Positions 1 through 6,060 of a stretch of 8,270 nt of DNA are shown here, in pieces (the stretch's first letter is position 1; the number at the start of each line of letters is the position of its first letter). The DNA is taken from contig CAAEDX010000053.1 in assembly GCA_900754715.1 (NCBI GenBank), forward strand, positions 1-8,270. The letters run 5' to 3'. This DNA is from Erysipelotrichaceae bacterium. GTDB lineage: Bacteria; Bacillota_I; Bacilli_A; Erysipelotrichales; Erysipelotrichaceae. Made by a program: the position numbers and the translations under genes. Under the pieces are notes generated by a model. That model had not been told where the DNA came from. It worked only from the letters and a program-made list of their open reading frames with translations, and searched no databases.

Positions 1-9
1 AATTTGAAA

Positions 10-33
10 TGTATACCAAATTGTATGCCAAAA
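10..33. repeat. Tandem pair of 12-bp direct repeats next to the tRNA gene
   Basis: Two adjacent copies of TGTATRCCAAAW lie at 10-21 and 22-33, identical at 10 of 12 positions. Read on the minus strand they are TTTGGYATACA-like units just past the terminator of tRNA-Arg. The flanking sequence is AT-rich and has no gene. Closely spaced short direct repeats near the 3' end of a tRNA resemble arm-type sites of tyrosine integrases, but no integrase gene or second tRNA 3' end is visible, so this role is only inferred. The window edge may cut off further copies. Confidence 0.5.
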
Positions 34-47
34 TTCATTCAAACATG

Positions 48-72
48 AAAAAAGCCTTTAAATTAAGGCTTT
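48..72 (-). terminator. Intrinsic terminator of tRNA-Arg
   Basis: On the minus strand an 8-bp stem (arms at 65-72 and 51-58, core AAGCCTT/AAGGCTT) with a 6-nt loop is followed by a run of T residues at 53-48. It begins 11 bases after the encoded CCA end of the tRNA, which fits a dedicated terminator for a single-gene tRNA transcript. Confidence 0.8.
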
Positions 73-82
73 CTCTCTTATA

Positions 83-159
83 TGGCGTCCACGAAGGGAC
101 TCGAACCCCTGACCGTGCGCTTAGAAGGCGCATGCTCTATCCAGCTGAGCTACGTAGAC
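83..159 (-). tRNA. tRNA-Arg, anticodon TCT (reads AGA/AGG)
   Basis: The minus strand from 159 down to 83 folds as a 77-nt tRNA with the 3' CCA encoded in the gene. The acceptor arms GTCTACG and CGTGGAC pair over 7 bp with one G-T wobble. The D arm contains GCTCAGCTGGATAGAGC. The anticodon stem TGCGC/GCGCA encloses the loop CTTCTAA, giving anticodon TCT at 125-123. The T arm contains GGTTCGAGTCC. It decodes the arginine codon AGA and probably AGG. It has its own extended -10 promoter upstream and a terminator downstream, so it can be made independently of the phosphodiesterase gene that precedes it. All four arms are intact. Confidence 0.97.
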
Positions 160-177
160 ATCGGTAACTGCCTCATT

Positions 178-206
178 ATAATAGCAGAATCACCAATCGA
201 TTGCAA
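178..206 (-). promoter_or_regulatory. Extended -10 promoter for tRNA-Arg
   Basis: On the minus strand a -35 box TTGCAA (206-201) is separated by 17 bases from TATTAT (183-178), which is preceded by TGC, an extended -10 element. The expected start site is about 12 bases before the mature 5' end of the tRNA. A better-looking TATAAT overlaps three bases downstream but has no -35 at normal spacing. Confidence 0.65.
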
Positions 207-236
207 GCCCTTGCTGAAAAAAGGCACTTGTCGTTT

Positions 237-731
237 TTAAAACCAGAAGTGCTTTTTCTTCGGTTCCGGTTCTTCCAGAAAAATGATCTCGGCATCGGCT
301 TTTTCCGGTGTCAGCGTCAGTACCGCATAGCTGGGCGGCCTGCCATCTCTGCTGTATCGCAGCGAGCCCGGGTTCAGCAGCAGCATCCCTTCTTTCTTCC
401 GGTTGTCCGCCACATGCGTGTGCCCATAACAGATGATATCACAGCCTCGTTCTTTCGCAAACTCGATCATCTGCTGATCCCGCTTGCGATAAGAAAACTG
501 ATGCGAATGGATCAGCAAGATCCTGTGTCCGCCTATGGGCAACACCCGCGATGCCGGAATATCATAATAATAGTCATTGTTTCCTTGCACGATGAGATAG
601 CCCGGAAAATCTTCCGCGGGCGCTTCGACATCGCCGCAGTGCAGGAAAGCGCCGGCATCCGGATAGCGCTCCTGCAGATCATAGAGAAGGTCATCGCGCC
701 CATGCGAATCGCTGACCACAATCACTTTCAT
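237..731 (-). CDS. YsnB/YfcE-type metallophosphoesterase
   Basis: A 164-residue calcineurin-like phosphodiesterase of the small YfcE/MJ0936/YsnB family, cytosolic and without a signal peptide. Every metal-binding motif is present: D8-S-H10-G, G33-D34, G50-N51-N-D, H75 in IHSH, and G103-H104-T-H106. These residues normally hold two divalent metals (often Mn) that hydrolyse phosphodiesters; the natural substrate of most family members is unsettled. The usual HGH motif is HSH here (residues 75-77), a mild change that keeps both histidines. The length is normal for the family. The ATG at 731 follows a GGTGAT ribosome binding site three bases upstream, with a candidate extended -10 promoter just before it. 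In Bacillus subtilis, ysnB also lies shortly downstream of gerM, which supports orthology. No terminator is visible between the stop codon and the tRNA promoter. Confidence 0.92.
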   Translation of the reverse strand: MKVIVVSDSHGRDDLLYDLQERYPDAGAFLHCGDVEAPAEDFPGYLIVQGNNDYYYDIPASRVLPIGGHRILLIHSHQFSYRKRDQQMIEFAKERGCDIICYGHTHVADNRKKEGMLLLNPGSLRYSRDGRPPSYAVLTLTPEKADAEIIFLEEPEPKKKHFWF

Positions 732-755
732 GTCATCACCAGCCTTACTGATACT

Positions 756-784
756 ATTTTATCAGAAAGCAGGCGGGCAAGAAA
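756..784 (-). promoter_or_regulatory. Candidate promoter of the phosphodiesterase gene
   Basis: On the minus strand TGATAAAAT (764-756) matches an extended -10 element (TGnTATAAT with one mismatch). The -35 position, 17 bases upstream (784-779), reads TTTCTT and is poor. A 6-bp inverted repeat, CTGATA...TATCAG (748-765), covers the -10 and the expected start site. The resulting leader would be only about 18 bases. It lies in the 64-bp gap after the GerM-like gene. Confidence 0.4.
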
Positions 785-795
785 GCAAAACCGGA

Positions 796-1773
796 TCAGA
801 AACTGACGATGTTATAGATCAGCTGATCAGCGCGGAAGATGTCGGAATCACGGCTCATCACGCCGTCTTCTTCCTGAAGCAAGCATATTCCGCTCACGCC
901 GTCCAGCGCGCACAGCGACAATACCAGCTCATTGACATCGTCTTGTTTCAGCGTGCGGTCACTGCCATAAATGCCTGCGCCGATCCGAAGCAGCAGTACA
1001 TCTCCTTCCATCCCCAGGAATGCCGCGTCGTTTTCCTCCATGGAAGAATCCAGTGTCGAACTGAGCGACAAACAGGAAATGACAGCCTGCACCTGATCCT
1101 GCAGCGTAGCTGTGGCTTCCTGGTTCACTCTGCGGCTGCGCGGGATTAGATAAGCAGTGCCTTCGATCTTCTTTGTCCCATATACGAGCACATCCGCAGA
1201 ATCATGCAAAGCAAAGGTCGAAGCTTCAAATTGGTTGATGCCGATCTCGCGGGTCAGCGGCATCTGCAGCGGCGTATGTCTTTTGGGCATCTCCGTGAGC
1301 GGTTCCCCCTCCATCTGCAAAATGACCCCGTCTACATCTTCAAACTGAGTAGCGCCCCACACGATCGCTTCAAGCAGCCGCAGTTCATCTTGTTCCTGAT
1401 ATTGCGCAAATGCTGCATCAAGATCCAGGGTGGCGATGCCTTCTTCGACGCTGACTTCGTTCAGGATCTGTACGCCTTCATAAAATGCCTGAAAGCCTGC
1501 AACAGGCTGTTTCCCGCCCAGGATGTCGCTCATGAACTGGATGCGTTCCGCACTGTCTTTCAGTTCCCCGCTCTCGATGGAAAGCGGGACGAGCAGGCCG
1601 TCCTCTTCCTTGAGGTACACCTGCGTATAATGATTCTCTCCTGTTTCTTCTACGATGATCTCACTGGGACGGGAATATGGGACAAGCTGCAGCAGCACCA
1701 GGCAGGAAAGCAATCCCATGAGCGCAAACATTCCGATGTGGATCAGCCGCTTTTGCTTCAGCCGTTGGCTCAT
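796..1773 (-). CDS. gerM: GerM-like protein with two GerMN domains
   Basis: A 325-residue protein related to GerM, which in Bacillus subtilis helps build the SpoIIIA-SpoIIQ channel between mother cell and forespore and affects germination. A basic N-terminus (residues 1-9, with K and R) precedes a hydrophobic segment at about 10-31. The rest is extracytoplasmic. The first GerMN domain spans roughly residues 50-165 (LLVPLS, then GIATLDLDAAF and the EAIVWGATQF helix). The second spans about 190-305 (VYGTKKIEGTAYLIPRS, then DDVNELVLSLCALDGVSG). Known GerM is about 366 residues, so this is slightly short. A cysteine (C24) after LLS could be a lipobox, but strongly hydrophobic residues follow it, so a membrane anchor is as likely. 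The ATG at 1773 has AGAGGTG (1785-1779) five bases upstream. Its position before a ysnB-like gene and after gerE matches the Bacillus order. GerMN domains also occur in non-sporulating bacteria, so a role in sporulation is inferred. Confidence 0.85.
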   Translation of the reverse strand: MSQRLKQKRLIHIGMFALMGLLSCLVLLQLVPYSRPSEIIVEETGENHYTQVYLKEEDGLLVPLSIESGELKDSAERIQFMSDILGGKQPVAGFQAFYEGVQILNEVSVEEGIATLDLDAAFAQYQEQDELRLLEAIVWGATQFEDVDGVILQMEGEPLTEMPKRHTPLQMPLTREIGINQFEASTFALHDSADVLVYGTKKIEGTAYLIPRSRRVNQEATATLQDQVQAVISCLSLSSTLDSSMEENDAAFLGMEGDVLLLRIGAGIYGSDRTLKQDDVNELVLSLCALDGVSGICLLQEEDGVMSRDSDIFRADQLIYNIVSF

Positions 1774-1810
1774 AGCAACACCTCTGCTTCAGCTTATGCA
1801 CTCGCGCAGA

Positions 1811-1835
1811 AGAAAAGACCGCAGGTCACGGTCTT
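1811..1835 (-). terminator. Intrinsic terminator after the VanY-like gene
   Basis: On the minus strand a 7-bp stem AAGACCG/CGGTCTT (arms 1835-1829 and 1821-1815) with a 7-nt loop is followed by TTCTTCT. The stem begins inside the TGA stop codon (1837-1835). It separates the VanY-like gene from the GerM-like gene, although the interrupted T-run suggests some readthrough. Confidence 0.65.
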
Positions 1836-2899
1836 CATCCTTCACTGAATGTCATCTCTTCCATGCACAGGTCACCGTCATGCATGGCGCGGGCATTCTC
1901 CTCGCCGACATAGCGCAGCGTGAACGGCTGCCATGCTTTGCCGGTCAGCAGTTCCTTTCCTTCTTCATAGCGGATGACAAAGCCATAGCGGTAGGCATTT
2001 TCCCGCAGCCAGGAAATCTGCTGACGCTGCAAGTCTGTAAGCGCCGCCTCAGCTTCGCTGTAGTCAAACCGCTCGCCATCACGAGCCTTCTCGATATTTT
2101 CCTCCCAGCCATCATCCAGTTCGAAACGCACGGTATACCCCAGCTGAAACTCGCTTTCGCCCGGGACATCATCATACCAGGAAACGGCGTCTTCGTAAGT
2201 CTCCTGTGCTTCTTCATATAGCGCGACCTGTGATTCGAAAGAGGTGTATGCCTGGGCCACCCGCAGTCCGCCGCCTTCTTCTCCGTTGATCTCGGTCGCG
2301 TCCGAAAGCAGCCTGCGCAATGCGTCTACGGCATTCTCGCAGAGGTAAAAGCCTTTTGACTGTCCGTTCGTCGAAACGACAGGAACATGTTGAAGCAGGG
2401 TCAGCGAAGACGGTTCATAATTGAATACTGTCTGATGATCCTGAAGCACCAGATACGCATAGGAAGGATCGCTGACCAGCTGTGAGTCTTCATCATAGTC
2501 ATCGCTTGATTCAAAATAACGGATCAGATCATTATATGAATAGTGCGTGAGCATCGTTTCCAGCGTGCTGTAATCAAGCCTGCTCTTATACTCATTGATG
2601 AAGTTGATGATGTATGCCGCATCATCTTCCTGTGTCTTCATGGCCAGCGCATACCATCTCGTGTTGGTGATCTCAAAATTCTCCTGTTCGATAAATGGCA
2701 TGATTTCTTCCGGCCGGATCTGCTGAGAGATCAGATAATTGATATCTTCCTGATCCAGGTATTTCAGCAAGACCTCACGGTCGACCTCATCCGCGTAAGG
2801 ATAGCGGGCAAGCGGATCATAGGATTGATTCATCCAGTAAAAGCAGACCGCGAAGACGGCCAGCAGACCCGCGATGAGGCTCAGGCGCTTCAAGAACAT
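1835..2899 (-). CDS. Membrane-anchored VanY-like (peptidase M15B) protein, active site lost
   Basis: A 354-residue protein with an N-terminal membrane anchor (about 5-22), a helical region (about 35-170) and a C-terminal D-alanyl-D-alanine carboxypeptidase VanY fold (about 180-335). Family hallmarks remain: WLRENAYRYGF (297-307), IRYEEGKELLTG (309-320) and LRYVG (328-332). The catalytic positions do not. The SxHxxGxAxD motif reads SEFQLGYTVR, replacing the zinc-binding His with F251 and Asp with R258. The EPWH motif reads QPFT, replacing the catalytic Glu with Q324 and the third zinc ligand with T327. The usual YRS near residue 218 is YTS. Known members trim the last D-alanine from peptidoglycan stem peptides; this one probably cannot and may bind wall or regulate. 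The frame stays open upstream to 3217, but that part overlaps the ABC gene, while ATG 2899 has AGAGGTG six bases upstream and a strong promoter. A terminator follows. The fold assignment is firm; function is unknown. Confidence 0.85.
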   Translation of the reverse strand: MFLKRLSLIAGLLAVFAVCFYWMNQSYDPLARYPYADEVDREVLLKYLDQEDINYLISQQIRPEEIMPFIEQENFEITNTRWYALAMKTQEDDAAYIINFINEYKSRLDYSTLETMLTHYSYNDLIRYFESSDDYDEDSQLVSDPSYAYLVLQDHQTVFNYEPSSLTLLQHVPVVSTNGQSKGFYLCENAVDALRRLLSDATEINGEEGGGLRVAQAYTSFESQVALYEEAQETYEDAVSWYDDVPGESEFQLGYTVRFELDDGWEENIEKARDGERFDYSEAEAALTDLQRQQISWLRENAYRYGFVIRYEEGKELLTGKAWQPFTLRYVGEENARAMHDGDLCMEEMTFSEG

Positions 2900-2905
2900 A
2901 CATTT

Positions 2906-2912
2906 CACCTCT
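2906..2912 (-). promoter_or_regulatory. Ribosome binding site fixing the start of the VanY-like gene
   Basis: AGAGGTG on the minus strand lies six bases before ATG 2899. It decides the start: the same frame is open for another 106 codons upstream, but that extension is a reading of the ABC gene in another frame and would begin upstream of the promoter at 2925-2952. Confidence 0.85.
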
Positions 2913-2924
2913 TTTTGTTTACCT

Positions 2925-2952
2925 ATTATATCATAAATTCTCCGGATGCCAA
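2925..2952 (-). promoter_or_regulatory. Strong SigA-type promoter of the VanY-like gene
   Basis: On the minus strand TTGGCA (2952-2947, five of six consensus bases) is separated by 16 bases from a perfect TATAAT (2930-2925), which is preceded by TGA, so it is also an extended -10. The -35 box starts three bases after the stop codon of the ABC gene. The expected leader is about 20 bases and contains the ribosome binding site. This is the best promoter in the window. Confidence 0.8.
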
Positions 2953-2954
2953 CT

Positions 2955-3977
2955 TCATTGCTGGATCCGCAGTCCCGTATGCGGGTCAAAGAACAGACAA
3001 TCGGCAGGATCAAAGCTGATCTGATCGCCAGAAGGCAAGGCCAATGAGACGATCTGCCATGTCTGTCCGAGCCAGGCTGCCCTGGTATGGTACAGCGCGC
3101 CGCTGCGCCGGCTTTCATCGATCCTCGCTCCCGGCCATCCCTTCGTGCCCAAACGAACGTGCTCTGGCCGTATGGCCATGAGCAGCTTTCCTTGCGGCAA
3201 TGAGAAAGGGACCGCAAGCTTCATCTCACCGAAGCGCAGCTGTCCTTCCTGCACATCGGCAGCGATCACGTTCAGCTCGCTGCACAGGAATCTTGCCGCA
3301 AACAGGCTGCGGGGATCTTCATACAGCTGTAAGGGCGTCCCCTCCTGTATGATCCTTCCTTCATGCATGAGGAACATCTGATCTGCCATGCGCATGGCTT
3401 CCTGCTGATCATGCGTCACATACAGGATGCTCAGGGAAAGATGACGCTGCAGGCGGCAGAGCTCCTCGCCCAGCGCTCTGGCCAGCGGCGCATCCAGCGC
3501 GCTGAACGGCTCATCCATCAGGATGATGTCCGCGTCCTTCATCAGTGCCCGGGCAATCGCCGTACGCTGCTTTTCTCCGCCGGAAAGCGCGGATGCGCGT
3601 CGTTCGAGCAGATGATCGATCTTCAGCATGGCCGCGATCTCCCTGGCCTTTTTTTCTGCCTTCTCATCCTGAGCAGGACTGGCAAACATGATATTTTCTT
3701 TTACGCTCATGTGCGGGAAGCAGGCAGGGGTCTGAAACACCATGGCCATGCGGCGCTGCTGCGGCGGCATGGCGCTGACATCTTCCCCATGCAGGCGGAT
3801 CGTGCCCTGCGCACAAGGCTGCAAGCCGGCGAGCACCTCCAGCAGCGTGCTCTTGCCGCAGCCGCTCGGTCCCAGCAGCACATGCATCCTGCCTTCTTCC
3901 AGCGTCAGGCTGCATTCTTTCAGCGCGGCGTGCTCTCCATAGCTGCGGCTCAGCCGCACACATTCCAGAATCTTCAT
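2955..3977 (-). CDS. Importer-type ABC transporter ATP-binding protein, CUT1/PotA/FbpC-like
   Basis: A 340-residue ATPase that would power a substrate-binding-protein-dependent importer from the cytoplasmic side of the membrane. The nucleotide-binding domain (about 1-230) is complete: Walker A GPSGCGKST (36-44), Q-loop Q82, signature LSGGE (131-135), Walker B ILMDE (152-156), D-loop SALD (159-162) and switch histidine H189. A C-terminal OB/TOBE-type regulatory domain (about 233-340) contains AIRPEHVRLG, as in MalK, UgpC, PotA and FbpC. The length fits PotA or FbpC (about 350) slightly better than MalK (about 370). No permease or binding-protein gene is nearby, so it may serve transporters encoded elsewhere, as MsmK and MsiK do for sugars. 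The substrate cannot be assigned. ATG 3977 follows a GAGGG ribosome binding site five bases upstream. It appears to be transcribed alone, with no clear terminator before the next promoter. Confidence 0.9.
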   Translation of the reverse strand: MKILECVRLSRSYGEHAALKECSLTLEEGRMHVLLGPSGCGKSTLLEVLAGLQPCAQGTIRLHGEDVSAMPPQQRRMAMVFQTPACFPHMSVKENIMFASPAQDEKAEKKAREIAAMLKIDHLLERRASALSGGEKQRTAIARALMKDADIILMDEPFSALDAPLARALGEELCRLQRHLSLSILYVTHDQQEAMRMADQMFLMHEGRIIQEGTPLQLYEDPRSLFAARFLCSELNVIAADVQEGQLRFGEMKLAVPFSLPQGKLLMAIRPEHVRLGTKGWPGARIDESRRSGALYHTRAAWLGQTWQIVSLALPSGDQISFDPADCLFFDPHTGLRIQQ

Positions 3978-3997
3978 GACATCCCTCTTTTCTCCTC

Positions 3998-4026
3998 ATT
4001 ATACTAACATCATCATGCCAAAAAAA
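3998..4026 (-). promoter_or_regulatory. Possible promoter of the ABC ATPase gene
   Basis: A perfect TATAAT lies at 4003-3998 on the minus strand, about 20 bases before the ATG. The -35 position at 17-base spacing is just the T-run of the preceding terminator (TTTTTT), so the -35 is poor. The strong upstream terminator makes a separate promoter here likely. Confidence 0.4.
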
Positions 4027-4052
4027 GAACAGGATGCTCAGTCATCCTGTTC
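4020..4052 (-). terminator. Strong intrinsic terminator ending the mutS2-uvrC-gerE unit
   Basis: On the minus strand a perfect 10-bp stem GAACAGGATG/CATCCTGTTC (arms 4052-4043 and 4036-4027) with a 6-nt loop is followed by seven T residues (4026-4020). The TGA stop codon of the GerE-like gene (4040-4038) sits in the loop, so the last codons form the 5' arm. Confidence 0.92.
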
Positions 4053-4266
4053 CAGATCCAGCTCCTCCATGCGCAGCAGTTCTACGACTGCCTGCGCCCG
4101 TCCCTTGACCCCAAGCTTCAGCATCACATTGGAGATGTGATTGCGGACGGTCTTATCCGAGATGCCAAGCTTCGCAGCGATCTCGCGGGTGGAGCAATTG
4201 CGGATCAGCAGTTCATATACCTCGCGTTCCCGCGGTGTCAGTATGCTGTACGTAAGATCCCTCCAT
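4038..4266 (-). CDS. gerE: GerE-like LuxR-family HTH regulator, start region apparently frameshifted
   Basis: A short gene for a stand-alone LuxR/GerE-type DNA-binding domain with no receiver domain. The HTH frame runs from about 4259 to the TGA at 4040-4038 and contains LTPREREVYELL, the recognition region KTVRNHISN (4154-4128) and KLGVKGRAQAVVELLRM (4118-4068), very close to Bacillus subtilis GerE as I recall it, a late mother-cell regulator acting with SigK. No ATG, GTG or TTG opens this frame before the domain; an in-frame TGA lies just upstream. An ATG at 4266, with AAGGTG (4278-4273) six bases before it, is one frame off. Removing one G from the GGG at 4261-4259 would join that ATG to the HTH frame and give 75 residues, against 74 for GerE. 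So this is either a real frame mutation, a one-base sequence error, programmed slippage, or a rare start such as ACG at 4253, which has GGAGGG five bases upstream. It starts 15 bp after uvrC, probably in the same transcript. Confidence 0.8.
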
Positions 4267-4272
4267 CACTCA

Positions 4273-4278
4273 CACCTT
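4273..4278 (-). promoter_or_regulatory. Ribosome binding site before the GerE-like gene
   Basis: AAGGTG on the minus strand lies six bases before ATG 4266, in the 15-bp gap after the uvrC stop codon. Its ideal spacing argues that ATG 4266 is the ancestral start, although that ATG now reads a 17-codon frame ending in TGA rather than the HTH frame. Confidence 0.6.
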
Positions 4279-4281
4279 ATT

Positions 4282-6060
4282 CTATGCATCATCTTTGATC
4301 TGGTCCAGGTTATGAAGCAGATGATAGATGTTTTCTGCGACTTTTTCCGGCACGACGGCGCTGATCTGCGCAACGCTGGCTGCCCGCAGGTTCTTCAATG
4401 AGCCAAAATGCTTCCAGATGGCCTTCTTGCGCACATCACCCAGCCCCTCTACTTCATCGAGGATCGAACGGGTCATCGCCTTCTTGCGCAGGCGGCGGTG
4501 ATAGCTGATCGCGAAACGATGCACTTCATCCTGCATGCGCGTCAGCAAGAAGAACAGCGCGCCTTCTTTCTCGATCGGGATGATATTGCCTCGATCGTCC
4601 ATGAGATCGGCAGTATTGTGGTGCTCATCTTTCACTAGTCCGCAGATGGTCAGGTCCAGATCGAGCATCTCTCGGATCTCACAGGCAGCCTCCACCTGCT
4701 GCAGCCCGCCGTCGACGACCAGCAGGTCAGGCATTCGCCCCTTTTCCTTCAACAGACGGAAATACCGCCGATAGAGCGCTTCGCGCATGCTGTCCATATC
4801 CGAGCGGTATTCCTGCAGCCGATACAGCCGATAGCCCTGCTTATACGGTTCGCCATCCATGAACACGACCATGCCGCTGACATTGAAGGTGCCGGCCAGA
4901 TGCGAGTTGTCAAAGATCTCGATGCGGTGGATCTCCTTGGAAAAGATACGTGAAAGCTGTGCCATGGCCAGCTCCCGCTCCTGTTCCTTGCGCTCCACCA
5001 GCGTAAACTTCTGTTCATGCGCATTTTTCGCATTGCGCAGCACCATCTCGACCAGCTTGGCCTTGCTGCCGCGCTGGGGCTGCACGATCTTGTTTCCATA
5101 CAATTCGATGAGCGCGCTCACATCATATTCCTTTGGCAGCAGGATCTCATTAGGCAGCGGATTATGCTCATAATACTGCACGATGAAGGAGGTGAACGCG
5201 TCCATCTCTTCTTCATACAGCGGCGTCACCGACAGCGTGCGTTCCAGCAGCTTGCCTCCGCGCATGAAGAACCCCTGGATGGAGATGTATCCTTTATCCA
5301 CATAATAGCCGAACACATCCCGGTCCAGATGATCGCTGAAATCGATCTGCTGGCGCGCCGCGATGTGCTCGATCGACTGGATCATCTCATGGATCTCCTG
5401 TGCCCGCTCAAACTGCAGCTTATCACTGGCCTCCTGCATCTGCCGCTTCAGCCCATCGATCGTATCTTTCACATCGCCCCGCAAGAACTTCTGAACATCA
5501 TTGCGCATCTTTGCGTATTCTTCCTCGCTCACCTCACGGATGCAAGGACCCAGGCACTGGCCGATATGGTAATACAGACATTCCTTTTTCGGCAGATGCC
5601 GGCATTTGCGCAGCGGATACATGCGGTTGACAAGCTTCATCATGTCATAAGCTGCCCCGGAATCCGGATAAGGGCCGAAATATGTTGCCTTCTTGTCTCT
5701 GGTGTTGCGCACCACTTCCAGCCGCGGCGCTTTTTCCCGCGTCAGCTTGAGATAAGGATACGTCTTGTCATCCATGAACATGATGTTGAAGGGCGGCGTA
5801 TGCTTCTTGATCAGATTGATCTCCAGCAGCAGCGCCTCTTTCTCACTGCCTGTCACGATATACTCAAAGTCATCGATGTTGGCCACGAGCCTGGTCGTCT
5901 TCAGATCATGCGCGCCGACAAAATACTGCCGCACCCGGTTCTTGAGCACCTTGGCCTTTCCGACATAGATGATATCTTTGCTGCTGTTCTTCATGAGATA
6001 ACAGCCCGGCAAGGCCGGCAGGATCGCCAGCTTGTCCGCGATCTTGTCCATGTTAGCCAT
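4282..6060 (-). CDS. uvrC: UvrABC excision repair endonuclease subunit UvrC
   Basis: A 592-residue UvrC, of normal length, which makes the two incisions beside bulky DNA lesions after UvrA and UvrB mark them. The N-terminal GIY-YIG nuclease (about 14-95; Y21, YVGKA 32-36, R42, E80) makes the 3' cut. Four cysteines (C153, C161, C169, C173) match the conserved cluster reported to hold an iron-sulfur centre in UvrC. A UVR motif for UvrB contact lies at about 200-235. The C-terminal RNase H-like nuclease for the 5' cut contains FDNSHLAG, LLVVDGG and DEVHRFAISYHR. A helix-hairpin-helix follows at the end (EVEGLGDVRKKAIWKHFG). ATG 6060 overlaps the last 8 bp of mutS2, suggesting coupled translation; a second ATG at 6051 is possible, but the upstream AAGGG fits the first better. 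No promoter is visible, so it depends on the mutS2 transcript. Confidence 0.97.
   Translation of the reverse strand: MANMDKIADKLAILPALPGCYLMKNSSKDIIYVGKAKVLKNRVRQYFVGAHDLKTTRLVANIDDFEYIVTGSEKEALLLEINLIKKHTPPFNIMFMDDKTYPYLKLTREKAPRLEVVRNTRDKKATYFGPYPDSGAAYDMMKLVNRMYPLRKCRHLPKKECLYYHIGQCLGPCIREVSEEEYAKMRNDVQKFLRGDVKDTIDGLKRQMQEASDKLQFERAQEIHEMIQSIEHIAARQQIDFSDHLDRDVFGYYVDKGYISIQGFFMRGGKLLERTLSVTPLYEEEMDAFTSFIVQYYEHNPLPNEILLPKEYDVSALIELYGNKIVQPQRGSKAKLVEMVLRNAKNAHEQKFTLVERKEQERELAMAQLSRIFSKEIHRIEIFDNSHLAGTFNVSGMVVFMDGEPYKQGYRLYRLQEYRSDMDSMREALYRRYFRLLKEKGRMPDLLVVDGGLQQVEAACEIREMLDLDLTICGLVKDEHHNTADLMDDRGNIIPIEKEGALFFLLTRMQDEVHRFAISYHRRLRKKAMTRSILDEVEGLGDVRKKAIWKHFGSLKNLRAASVAQISAVVPEKVAENIYHLLHNLDQIKDDA

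Noticed and set aside
201..236. Possible terminator after the phosphodiesterase gene (GCAAGCCCTTGC hairpin and nearby T-run)
   Set aside because: On the minus strand the T-run comes before the hairpin, the stem is only 4-5 bp with a tight loop, and the region carries the tRNA -35 box. It does not have terminator layout.
201..806. A 201-codon plus-strand open frame opposite the phosphodiesterase gene
   Set aside because: It is antisense to a gene with all metal-binding motifs and shows no domain of its own. It also begins inside the tRNA promoter.
817..828. Perfect 12-bp palindrome GATCAGCTGATC
   Set aside because: It lies inside the 3' end of the GerM-like coding region, has no second copy or link to a promoter, and could easily occur by chance.
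1786..1812. Promoter for the GerM-like gene around GCATAAGCT
   Set aside because: The -10-like match is weak, no -35 box is found at 16-18 bases, and the start site would fall almost on the ribosome binding site. Readthrough of the preceding terminator is as likely a source of expression.
2900..3217. Upstream extension of the VanY-like frame by 106 codons
   Set aside because: It overlaps the ABC ATPase gene in another frame, has a composition unlike a protein domain, and begins upstream of the strong promoter and ribosome binding site that serve ATG 2899.
4214..4266. Short peptide gene of 17 codons starting at ATG 4266
   Set aside because: The frame stops quickly, the peptide shows nothing recognisable, and the ATG is better explained as the original start of the GerE-like gene now out of frame.
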